NCBI GenBank assembly: GCA_051005135.1
Contig: JBPCJQ010000108.1
Location: 1-64,000, forward strand
Length of the DNA stretch: 64,000 bases
Source of the DNA: DATAQC01 sp051005135
GTDB lineage: Bacteria > Actinomycetota > Acidimicrobiia > Acidimicrobiales > AC-14
Direction: 5' to 3'
In this document: positions 15,858-23,449 of the stretch, piece by piece
Numbering within the stretch: the first letter of the stretch is position 1
Layout: every line of letters starts with the position of its first letter
Translations under genes and position numbers: made by a program
The notes under the pieces: generated by a model
Told to the model about the DNA's origin: nothing
Database searches by the model: none
Seen by the model: the letters and a program-made list of their open reading frames with translations, nothing else

Positions 15858-16801
15858 GCGCCCAGCACGACGCGGGCGAGGGCGGCGGCCTCGGTGGCGC
15901 CGTGCATCACCGTGGGCGCCACCACGCAGCGCACGCCCTCGGCTTCCACCGCGGGGGCCAGGGCGGCATCGGCCTCGTCAACCACCAGGGTGGAGGCCCA
16001 CGGTGCCCACAGGCGGGCGACGCCGACCACCGAGGGTTCGTGGCCGAGCTCGGCCAGCAGGCGGTCGGCAGGGCCCTTGAGGGCGACTCCGGCCACGATG
16101 GGCGAGACGGCCACAGTGTCGTCGCGCCGAGCCGAGACGGCGTCGTCGATGCCGGGCACGGCCAGCACGGGCGCGATGGACACCAGGGGGTTGGACGGCG
16201 CGATGACCACCCTGTCGGGCGCCCCGACGGCGGCCACCACGCCAGGTGCGGCCACCGCGGCGTCGGCACCGGCGAAGCGCAGCGAGCGCACGACCACCGA
16301 GTGCCGGCGTTGCACGAAGTACTCCTGGAACCCGATCTCGCCCTCGCCATCCACCACCACACGGGTCTCCACCCGGTCGTCGGTCATGGGCAGGAGCCGG
16401 CACGTCAGGCCGAAGGCCTGGGCGATCTCAGCGGTCACCTCCGATAGCGTGGCCCCCTCCCGCAACCTCTGGGTGCGGTAGAGGTGAGTGGCCAGGTCAC
16501 GGTCTCCGAGGCGGAACCAGGTGGTGCCGGCCGCGGAGAGGTCAGGGGCGGCGGGGCGCAGGCGCTCCAGGGCGGACATCACCGTCCACGACTCGCCTGC
16601 CACGCCCCAGCCCCGGCCGGCATCGGCCACCCCGGCCAGCGCGTAGGTGACGGTGTCGAGGTCGGGGCTCACCCGCAGGCCGTGAAGAACCACGTCGTCG
16701 GCGGTGTTGACGACGGCCAGCACCGACGCCGGGTCGACCACCGCCACCAGCCCGCGCAGCAGGCGTGACGCGCCCACCCCGCCAGCCAGGGTGACGATCA
16801 T
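15854..16801 (-). CDS. cofD: 2-phospho-L-lactate (or phosphoenolpyruvate) transferase
   Basis: 315 aa. Transfers the phospholactyl/enolpyruvyl part of an activated guanosine diphospho compound to Fo, making (dehydro) F420-0; mycobacterial name fbiA. TLAGGVGASRLLRGL at the N-terminus, VVNTADDVVLHGLRVSPDLDTVTYALAG, WFRLGDRDLATHLYRTQ, LLPMTDDRVETRV, FQEYFVQRRH and APSNPLVSIAPVLAV are CofD landmarks. First gene of the cofD-cofE operon. A TAGTCT hexamer on the minus strand at 16829-16834 could be its -10. Confidence 0.95.
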   Translation of the reverse strand: MIVTLAGGVGASRLLRGLVAVVDPASVLAVVNTADDVVLHGLRVSPDLDTVTYALAGVADAGRGWGVAGESWTVMSALERLRPAAPDLSAAGTTWFRLGDRDLATHLYRTQRLREGATLSEVTAEIAQAFGLTCRLLPMTDDRVETRVVVDGEGEIGFQEYFVQRRHSVVVRSLRFAGADAAVAAPGVVAAVGAPDRVVIAPSNPLVSIAPVLAVPGIDDAVSARRDDTVAVSPIVAGVALKGPADRLLAELGHEPSVVGVARLWAPWASTLVVDEADAALAPAVEAEGVRCVVAPTVMHGATEAAALARVVLGA

Positions 16802-16894
16802 CGCTGGCGGAGCCTGGGAAATCGGGCCAGACTACTCGTGATCCATCTTCACGATCCTTCGCTGGATTCCGGCGGAACGTCCCTCGGGAGCCCC

Positions 16895-17632
16895 ATGGCT
16901 GACCAACTTCTGTCCGTGATCGTCCCGGTGAAGGACGAAGCTGCCACCGTGGCCGGCCTAATCACCATGATCGAGGAGACAGACGTACCGGCAATGGCCA
17001 AGGAGATCATCGTCGTCGACGACGGGTCCACCGACGGGACGCGTTCCATACTGCACGCCTACGAGGGTCGGGAAGGTTTCACGGTGCTCCACCATGACCG
17101 GAACCGCGGGAAGGGTAGGGCGATCCGCACTGCGATCGGAAAAGCCGCCGGCTCCATCGTCATCATCCAGGATGCCGATCACGAGTACGACCCGTCCGAC
17201 TACGCACATCTCGTCGAGCCGATCCTGGCAGGGAGGACGAGGGTCGTGTACGGGAGCCGGTTCCTGGGATCGCCACAAGGCATGGCCGTTCGAAATCGCG
17301 TGGCCAACAAGGTCTTGGCCTGGACCGCGAACTCACTCGGTCCCTCCCGGATCACCGACGAGGCCACTTGCTTCAAGGTGTTCGACGCCGAGCTGCTGCG
17401 CTCCCTCCCGCTCCGTTGTGAGGGATTCGAGTTCTGCCCCGAGGTCACCGGCCTCCTCCAAGGAATGCGCGAGCCGATCGTGGAAGTGCCCGTCACCTAT
17501 GCGGGTCGTCGCCAGCGCGACGGCAAGAAGGTGCGGGCCAGAGACGGATTCGCCGCCTTGTGGTGGCTGCTCCAGAGCCGATTCTTCCGTCGTGAGGACC
17601 AGCGAGAGGCCACAGGGGTACGTTCCTCATGA
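16895..17632 (+). CDS. GT2 glycosyltransferase, DPM1-like
   Basis: 245 aa from ATG 16895, preceded by GGGAG at good spacing; the frame opens earlier at GTG 16838 but conserved sequence starts with LSVIVPVKDEAATVAGL. Then VVDDGSTDGTR, RGKGRAIRTAI, the metal site QDADHEYDPSDY, YGSRFLG, TCFKVFDAELL and EGFEFCPEVTGLL. Like the gene at 9701, it probably moves a sugar from a nucleotide to polyprenyl phosphate. It overlaps the amidase gene by 4 bp, and a GT-C-type membrane protein follows that could use the lipid-linked sugar. Confidence 0.87.
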   Translation: MADQLLSVIVPVKDEAATVAGLITMIEETDVPAMAKEIIVVDDGSTDGTRSILHAYEGREGFTVLHHDRNRGKGRAIRTAIGKAAGSIVIIQDADHEYDPSDYAHLVEPILAGRTRVVYGSRFLGSPQGMAVRNRVANKVLAWTANSLGPSRITDEATCFKVFDAELLRSLPLRCEGFEFCPEVTGLLQGMREPIVEVPVTYAGRRQRDGKKVRARDGFAALWWLLQSRFFRREDQREATGVRSS

Positions 17633-19131
17633 CCAAGGTGCCGATGTCAACCTTCCGGCGGCTGATCAGCAGGGCTTCCACCGCCGCCGTCGCGGCCAGC
17701 CTGGTGGCTACCGGACTGCTGGCTCCCTCGGCTCCCACCGACAGCAGGGCGGTGATCGCCGACAAGGTGCAGACCCTCACCCAGGCGGTGGCGAACAAGG
17801 GATGGTCGAAGGCCGCCGACACCGGCCATCCCACCGAGCTGGTGGGCTTCGAGTGGCAGGGCAACCACGACGGGGCCGTCGAGGTTCGGGCAAGACAGGG
17901 CAAGGGCTGGACCGACTGGCAGCGGGTCGAGGGCGACCCTACCGAAGGCCCCGACCCAACATCCAAGGAGCACCATCCCATCACTACGGCCGGCCCGGTG
18001 TGGGTGGGCAGGGGCGTCCGCCAGGTGGAGGTGCGCGTAGCCGAGGGGGCCCTCGGTGGCTTGAAGCTCCACGCCCTGCGGTCAGAGGAGCCACAGGCAG
18101 CTAGTGGCACCAAGCCGGCAGGTGCGACGCCGGCCCAACCCGGTATCGTCAGCCGGGCGTCTTGGGGCGCCGATGAGTCCTTCCGCAGCCTCAATCCTGG
18201 ATGCGGCACACCGGAGTACGCCGACAACGTGCGGTTCTCGGTGGTTCACCACACGGTGAACACCAACAACTACTCACCGGCCGACTCTGCCTCGCTCATC
18301 CGAGGCATCTACTACTTCCACACCCACACCAACAAGTGGTGTGACATCGGCTACAACTTCCTCGTCGACCGCTTCGGCACCGTGTTCGAAGGGCGCTATG
18401 GGGGTATCACCCGAGCCGTCGTCGGTGCCCACGCGCTCAACTTCAACACGGGCAGCACCGGCGTAGCACTCCTCGGCACGTTCCAGACCGACCCGGTGCC
18501 GTCAGCCATGTACGCCTCTTTGCGCAGCCTGCTGGCCTGGAAGCTTGCCATCCACAATGTCGACCCCACCGCTGTCATCAGCTACAACGGCGCGTCGGTC
18601 AACACGGTCAGCGGGCACCGAGATCTCAACCCCACTGAGTGCCCGGGGGACATGCCCTACGGCATGCTGCCGCAACTCCGCAAGGAGCTCGCCGGCCTGG
18701 TAGCCGGCGGACCGCGTTACAACGTGCGCTCGGTTGGCAGCGGCAAGCTCATGGACGTCTATGGGGCGTCGACTTCGGCGGGTGCATCGGTGATCCAGTG
18801 GCCACCCAATGGCGGCGCCAACCAGCAGTGGCAGTTCGTCGACCTGGGCAACGGCAACTTCGAGATCGTGTCGGTGAACAGCGGCCTGCTACTGGACGTC
18901 TACGGGGCTTCCACCGCAGCCGGCGCTCAGGTGATCCAGTGGCCGCGCAATGGCGGTCGCAACCAGCAGTGGCAGTTCGTCGACCTGGGCAACGGCAACG
19001 TCGAGATCGTGTCGGTGAACAGCGGCTTGGTGCTCGACGTCTACGGTGCCTCCACGGCCGACGGAGCTCCTCTTATCCAGTGGCCCTGGCACGGAGGGCC
19101 CAATCAGCAGTGGGCGCGGCCGGCTGCGTGA
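17629..19131 (+). CDS. Secreted N-acetylmuramoyl-L-alanine amidase with ricin lectin domain
   Basis: 500 aa. Signal peptide to about residue 30. Residues 60-155 form a beta-rich region typical of actinobacterial PGRP proteins (VEVRARQGKGWTDWQRV). The PGRP/amidase_2 domain (about 165-355) starts IVSRASWGADESFR and carries zinc-ligand motifs VVHHTVN and SGHRDLNPTECPGD, plus GYNFLVDRFGTVFEGRYGG. Residues 362-500 are a ricin-type beta-trefoil with three repeats of DVYGAST, VIQWP or LIQWP, and NQQW. It should cut the stem peptide from glycan strands while the lectin binds sugar. The same lectin type recurs at 36795-37943. The start overlaps the GT2 gene and the end overlaps the next gene. Confidence 0.92.
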   Translation: MTKVPMSTFRRLISRASTAAVAASLVATGLLAPSAPTDSRAVIADKVQTLTQAVANKGWSKAADTGHPTELVGFEWQGNHDGAVEVRARQGKGWTDWQRVEGDPTEGPDPTSKEHHPITTAGPVWVGRGVRQVEVRVAEGALGGLKLHALRSEEPQAASGTKPAGATPAQPGIVSRASWGADESFRSLNPGCGTPEYADNVRFSVVHHTVNTNNYSPADSASLIRGIYYFHTHTNKWCDIGYNFLVDRFGTVFEGRYGGITRAVVGAHALNFNTGSTGVALLGTFQTDPVPSAMYASLRSLLAWKLAIHNVDPTAVISYNGASVNTVSGHRDLNPTECPGDMPYGMLPQLRKELAGLVAGGPRYNVRSVGSGKLMDVYGASTSAGASVIQWPPNGGANQQWQFVDLGNGNFEIVSVNSGLLLDVYGASTAAGAQVIQWPRNGGRNQQWQFVDLGNGNVEIVSVNSGLVLDVYGASTADGAPLIQWPWHGGPNQQWARPAA

Positions 19132-20657
19132 CGGCCTGCCCGTCCTCCTCCCGCGCTGCCCGCCTCGCCGCCCTGGTCGCCGAGAACTGGCTCTTCACCA
19201 CACTTCTCGGCGCCGGGGCACTCCTTCGGTTGCTGACGGTACTGGCTTATCGACCGGCCGTGGAGTTCGTCCAGGACTCCTTCGACTACCTCGACGGCGC
19301 CCGCCACCTCACTCCGGGCCTCATCCGGCCAATCGGTTACTCCGTGTTCCTCCGGGTGCTGTCGTTCACTTCGCATCTCACAATCATTCCCATTACCCAA
19401 CACCTGCTCGGCCTGGCGATGGCCGTACCTTTGTACGCCCTCGTGCGGCGCATGGGTGGCCGTCGAGGATGGGCAGCGCTGGCTGTCGCCCCCCTCCTGC
19501 TCGATCCCTACCAGGTGTACCTCGAGCAGTTCCTCATGGCCGAGACGCTCTTCGAGGTGTTGAGCGTTGCCGGCGTTGTGCTTCTGCTCTGGTGGGAGCG
19601 TCCGTCGCCGCTCGCCTGTGCTGCTGCCGGCGTGGCTCTGGCCGCCTCCGCCCTCACCCGGTCCGCTGGGTTGCTGCTCCTCGTGCCAGCGGGCGGCTTC
19701 CTCGTGGCCCGACGAGTCGGCGTGTTGAGAGTCGCTTGCCTGGCCATAGCGGCGCTGTGCGTGCTCGGGCTGTATGCCTCCTGGTTCGGCCGCGTCCACG
19801 GGAGCTTCGCCCTCGAAGCCTATGACGGCTACTTCTTGGCGGGCCGGGTCGAGCCCTTCGCCGATTGTCGGGGGCTGTCCCTGCCGCCTGCCGAAGGGCT
19901 GCTCTGCGACTACCGCCCCCCCGCCGAACGGCCTGGGTCGGACTGGTACATCTGGAACCCTGACTCCCCGATGCGGCGCAAAGACGTGCCACCTGGCACC
20001 AACCGCAACCAGGTCGCGGCCAGCTTCGCCCGTCGGGTCATCCGTCACCAACCGGGCGATTACTTGGCGGTCATCGCGTCCGACACCTTGCACTACTTCT
20101 CCCTCGGGCGACACACCGGCCGCAAGGACAACCCAGTCCAGAGCTGGCAGTACCTGACTTCTTTCAGGGCCGACCCCTGGCAGCCCGAGTACCCGCCCGC
20201 CGACGTCTACGTGTACCAGTGGACATGGCCTGGCCAGGCCGCGGTGTACAACACCACTCTGGCCCGGCACGGCTTTTCGTTCGAGCAGGTGCGCCCCCGG
20301 CTCAACCGTCCCATCGCCTCCGACCTCAGGAGGTACCAGTCATACGTGTATACACCCGGCCCCCTGCTCGGCGCCTTCGTCGTCGCCGGGCTGCTCGCCG
20401 GCGTGGGCCGCCTGGGAGAGCCGGACCGCCGCCTCCGGTGGTCGGCCGCCTATCTTGGGACCAGCGGGCTCCTCCTCCTCGTCGCCGCGGCCACCACGTC
20501 GACGTTCGACTACCGCTACCTGTTGCCCTCCCTCGTGCTGCTCCCGCCCGCGGGGGCTCTTGCCCTCACCCTGCTCGAACGGCGACTCTCATCCCGCCGA
20601 GGGCAGGCCCCGGCGCCGGCGCTCATCGAGGCCGCGAGTCCAGTGCGCGCGTCGTAA
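19128..20657 (+). CDS. GT-C type membrane glycosyltransferase (GT39/ArnT-like)
   Basis: 509 aa from GTG 19128 (GTGA overlap with the amidase). Many membrane segments: starting at LFTTLLGAGALLRLL, with the early loop AVEFVQDSFDYLDGARHL carrying an acidic pair like the catalytic Asp of polyprenyl-phosphate-sugar transferases, then GYSVFLRVL, AETLFEVLSVAGVVLLL, and TSTFDYRYLLPSLVLLPPAGALAL near the end. A large extracellular loop lies about residues 235-385. The pattern matches PMT/ArnT-like enzymes that take a sugar from polyprenyl phosphate outside the membrane; acceptor unknown. The upstream GT2 may supply its donor. Five bases separate it from the convergent wzt. Confidence 0.78.
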   Translation: MTACPSSSRAARLAALVAENWLFTTLLGAGALLRLLTVLAYRPAVEFVQDSFDYLDGARHLTPGLIRPIGYSVFLRVLSFTSHLTIIPITQHLLGLAMAVPLYALVRRMGGRRGWAALAVAPLLLDPYQVYLEQFLMAETLFEVLSVAGVVLLLWWERPSPLACAAAGVALAASALTRSAGLLLLVPAGGFLVARRVGVLRVACLAIAALCVLGLYASWFGRVHGSFALEAYDGYFLAGRVEPFADCRGLSLPPAEGLLCDYRPPAERPGSDWYIWNPDSPMRRKDVPPGTNRNQVAASFARRVIRHQPGDYLAVIASDTLHYFSLGRHTGRKDNPVQSWQYLTSFRADPWQPEYPPADVYVYQWTWPGQAAVYNTTLARHGFSFEQVRPRLNRPIASDLRRYQSYVYTPGPLLGAFVVAGLLAGVGRLGEPDRRLRWSAAYLGTSGLLLLVAAATTSTFDYRYLLPSLVLLPPAGALALTLLERRLSSRRGQAPAPALIEAASPVRAS

Positions 20658-20662
20658 GCCCG

Positions 20663-21874
20663 TCAGTCGGTACGAACGTGGCCGCTGGTGGGCGACGACG
20701 GGCACAGCTCCCAGCAACCGCCCAGATCGATGACTCCGCCCGTGGCGCCGTGGTCGGCGCCGGGCTCGACCACGAACCGGAAGGCCCGCTCGTGGGTGTC
20801 GAGGGTCTGGCCTGTTCCGGCGTCGGACATGGTGGCGCTCACGTCGTAGGCGCCGGGCAGTAGCCGGAGTTCTTCGACCCTGAAATCGACATGGCCCCGG
20901 CTTGCGGCTCGCAGCCCGGAGTCGCCGGTAGCGGCGGCCGACACTTCGAAGCCGTCGACGGTGTGCACAGCCATGGCGAACGAGGGGAGCTCGGCCGTGC
21001 CGTCGAGGTGGTAATGGAAGCGGAGGGTGATGGGGGCGCCGGTGTGAGCCTCACGCACCGGCACCTGGTCGCAGTCGAGCAGCTCGATCTGAACGACGGC
21101 GTTGGCCCCCGTGCCCGGTACCTCGTCGGTCGCGGCACGATCTCCGTCCACGATGTGGAGGTAGTCGTCGATCACCGCGCCCACCGGCCCGATGGCCCGT
21201 AAGGTGCCGCCGTCGAGCCACGCGGCCAGGCCGCACAGCTCCCGGATGGTCTCGAGGGCGTGGGAGACCAGCACCACCGTCTTCCCCGCGGCCCGCAGCT
21301 CCTCGAACTTGGTGCGGCAGCGCCGCTGGAAGTTCTCGTCGCCCACCGCGAGCACCTCGTCGACCAGCAATACGTCGGGGTTGACGTTGATGGCCACCGA
21401 GAAACCGAGGCGCAGGTACATGCCCGACGAGTAGTTCTTGACGGGTGTGTCGATGAAGCGCTCGAGACCGGCGAAGCCGACGATCTCGTCGAACTTGCGA
21501 TCGAGCTCCTTCTTGCTCAGGCCCAGGATCGAGCCGTTCAGGTAGACGTTCTCCCGGCCCGACAGCTCGTGGTGGAAACCAGCCCCCAGCTCCAGCAGGG
21601 CGGAAACCTTGCCATCGGTGCTGATGTGGCCGGAGTCGGGACGCAGGATGCGGGCCATGCACTTCAAGAGGGTGCTCTTGCCCGAGCCGTTCTCGCCGAT
21701 CAGTCCCATGGCCGTCCCCCGGGGGACATCGAGGGACACGTCACGCAGTGCCCAGAACTCCTCGAACCGACCCCGGCGCCGCTGAAGCAGCGCCGACTTC
21801 AACGACTGGTTTCGCTCGTGGTACAGGCGGAACCGCTTGGACACAGCATCGACGGTGATCGCATTGGAGCTCAC
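20663..21874 (-). CDS. wzt: ABC transporter ATPase for polysaccharide export with C-terminal glycan-binding domain
   Basis: 403 aa, GTG start. ABC domain: Walker A GENGSGKSTLLK, the polysaccharide-exporter type LGAGFHHELSGRENVYLNG, signature YSSGMYLRLGFS, Walker B DVLLVDEVLAVGDENFQ and switch His in VLVSHALETI. Residues about 245-395 form a beta-sandwich Wzt_C domain (RFHYHLDGTAELPSFAMAVH, LLPGAYDVSATMSDAG). In E. coli O9a-type systems this domain binds the finished, capped end of the polymer. The permease wzm is not adjacent but 9.6 kb away at 31466 on the other strand. Divergent from the DUF2142 gene over a 34-bp gap. Confidence 0.93.
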   Translation of the reverse strand: MSSNAITVDAVSKRFRLYHERNQSLKSALLQRRRGRFEEFWALRDVSLDVPRGTAMGLIGENGSGKSTLLKCMARILRPDSGHISTDGKVSALLELGAGFHHELSGRENVYLNGSILGLSKKELDRKFDEIVGFAGLERFIDTPVKNYSSGMYLRLGFSVAINVNPDVLLVDEVLAVGDENFQRRCRTKFEELRAAGKTVVLVSHALETIRELCGLAAWLDGGTLRAIGPVGAVIDDYLHIVDGDRAATDEVPGTGANAVVQIELLDCDQVPVREAHTGAPITLRFHYHLDGTAELPSFAMAVHTVDGFEVSAAATGDSGLRAASRGHVDFRVEELRLLPGAYDVSATMSDAGTGQTLDTHERAFRFVVEPGADHGATGGVIDLGGCWELCPSSPTSGHVRTD

Positions 21875-21879
21875 CGGGT

Positions 21880-21893
21880 ACCTCGCACGAGGT
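21880..21893. promoter_or_regulatory. Inverted repeat in wzt/DUF2142 divergent gap
   Basis: ACCTCG and CGAGGT flank a 2-bp spacer, a perfect 6-bp inverted repeat inside the 34-bp divergent region. It overlaps a minus-strand TANNNT hexamer (TAACCT, 21890-21895) that could serve wzt. It could be an operator or chance. Confidence 0.3.
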
Positions 21894-21908
21894 TAGACAG
21901 TAGGCGGG

Positions 21909-23444
21909 ATGGACACCACTCGAGCTCCGCTGGCACACGGGACCTTCGCCCGGAGATGGGCGGGCACGTCGCTGCTCTTCATCGTCCTGTGCGGGCTTTG
22001 GAGCCTGTCGACGCCCATACCGTCAGGGCCTGACGAGCCCACCCAGTACGTGAAGGCCGCGGCCGTCGCCCATGGGACGCTCATCGGTGATCGTCCCGCC
22101 GGTTTTCCCCGGGGAACGGCGCTGGTCCATGTCCAAGGCACCTTCGTCATGTACGACCCCAGCACGTTCTGCTACTACCTCCACCCCCAGGTGCCGGCCG
22201 GATGCACAGTGGCCCCCGGGCCCGATGCGACCCTGCGGTCCACGACCACCTATGTCGGAGGGTACCCGCCGCTGTACTACGCCCTCACCGGGCTCCCGAC
22301 GCTCTTGTCGAGCCGGCCTCTGGCCCGCCGGGCCATGCGGGCGGTGAGCGCCGTGCTCAGCGCCGTCCTTCTGGGAGCGGCGATCAGTGCCGCTGTCACC
22401 TGGTCTCGCTCGCGGTGGCTGGTGATTGGGGCGGCGTTCACCATCACGCCCACGGCGGTTTACCTGGCGTCGGTGCTCAACCCGAACGGATTGGAGATAA
22501 GCGCTGCCCTCGCCGCCTGGACGACGGGGGTTCTCCTGGTGTTCCACCACGCCGACCGCCCGCCCGGCGGACTCGTGGCCGTCTTCGCCGGTTCGCTGGT
22601 CATCCTCGCCCTCACCCGGCCGCTGTCACCGCTGTGGGCTGGGGAAATCGTGGCGGTCCTCATCGTCATGCGACCGGACGCAGCTCGCCACCTCATCCGC
22701 GGAACCCCCATGCGTGTGGGCCTATCCCTCGCTGCTCTGGCCATGGCCTGCGCCGCCGTGTTCGTCGTCGCTTTCGACAGCCTCGCCATCGAGAAGTTCC
22801 CGTTGGCACCCGGTCTGTCCAATCTGCAGGTTGGCGCCCTGGTGGCAGGCCAGATCCCGCTGCACCTCCGCTCCATGGTGGGTCAGTTCGGCGCTCCGGA
22901 GTTCACCGCGCCAGGCCTTGCTGTGCTCATCTGGGTCGTGGGAGTGGGTGCACTGGTTTGCGTGGCATTGAGCGTCTCCCCCCGAAAAGACGCGGCCCTG
23001 CTCGCCCTCCTCGTGGTGGGCGTGCTGGTGTTGCTGCCGTTCCTCGCCTCGTTCCCTGGTGCCCGTACACGCGGCTTGGCTTGGCAGGGTCGCTACCAGT
23101 ACCCGGCGGCAGCGGGGATCCCACTGCTCTCTGCCGCCCTCCTCGGGGAAGCCCGCGTGAAGATGGGCCGGGCCGGGAACATCACCGTGGTGGCGGTGGT
23201 CATCGGTCACCTGGCCTCGTACTACTGGGTCCTGCGGCGCTACACCGTCGGCCTGGGCCCGTTCGTCAACCCCTTCGCCCGAGTCCCCGGAGGCTGGAGC
23301 CCCCCGCTCTCACCAGTGCTCCTCACGAGCCTGGTGACGGTCGCCGCCGTCGGCTCAGCGCTGTGGCTGGCTGCTCGCCTCGGCGGACTGCCGCTGGAGA
23401 CCGGTGGCCCAGCCGAACCACCAGTGCTCGCTCGAACGGACTGA
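21909..23444 (+). CDS. DUF2142-type multi-pass membrane protein
   Basis: 511 aa with about a dozen hydrophobic segments. The N-terminal TPIPSGPDEPTQYVKAAAVAHG loop and the central LNPNGLEISAALAAW are the marks of the DUF2142 family, large membrane proteins found in polysaccharide clusters and thought to be GT-C-like; the conserved Asp-Glu pair in the first external loop fits a catalytic role. YVGGYPPLYYALTGLP and a C-terminal RYQYPAAAGIPLL are also typical. Acceptor and donor unknown. ATG start; the stop lies 5 bp from the convergent HAD gene stop. Confidence 0.85.
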   Translation: MDTTRAPLAHGTFARRWAGTSLLFIVLCGLWSLSTPIPSGPDEPTQYVKAAAVAHGTLIGDRPAGFPRGTALVHVQGTFVMYDPSTFCYYLHPQVPAGCTVAPGPDATLRSTTTYVGGYPPLYYALTGLPTLLSSRPLARRAMRAVSAVLSAVLLGAAISAAVTWSRSRWLVIGAAFTITPTAVYLASVLNPNGLEISAALAAWTTGVLLVFHHADRPPGGLVAVFAGSLVILALTRPLSPLWAGEIVAVLIVMRPDAARHLIRGTPMRVGLSLAALAMACAAVFVVAFDSLAIEKFPLAPGLSNLQVGALVAGQIPLHLRSMVGQFGAPEFTAPGLAVLIWVVGVGALVCVALSVSPRKDAALLALLVVGVLVLLPFLASFPGARTRGLAWQGRYQYPAAAGIPLLSAALLGEARVKMGRAGNITVVAVVIGHLASYYWVLRRYTVGLGPFVNPFARVPGGWSPPLSPVLLTSLVTVAAVGSALWLAARLGGLPLETGGPAEPPVLARTD

Positions 23445-23449
23445 GGCTC

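Noticed and set aside
17629..19131. Repeated DNA in the lectin part as a CRISPR or mobile repeat
   Set aside because: The repeats are in frame, about 135-141 bp apart, and encode the three beta-trefoil subdomains.
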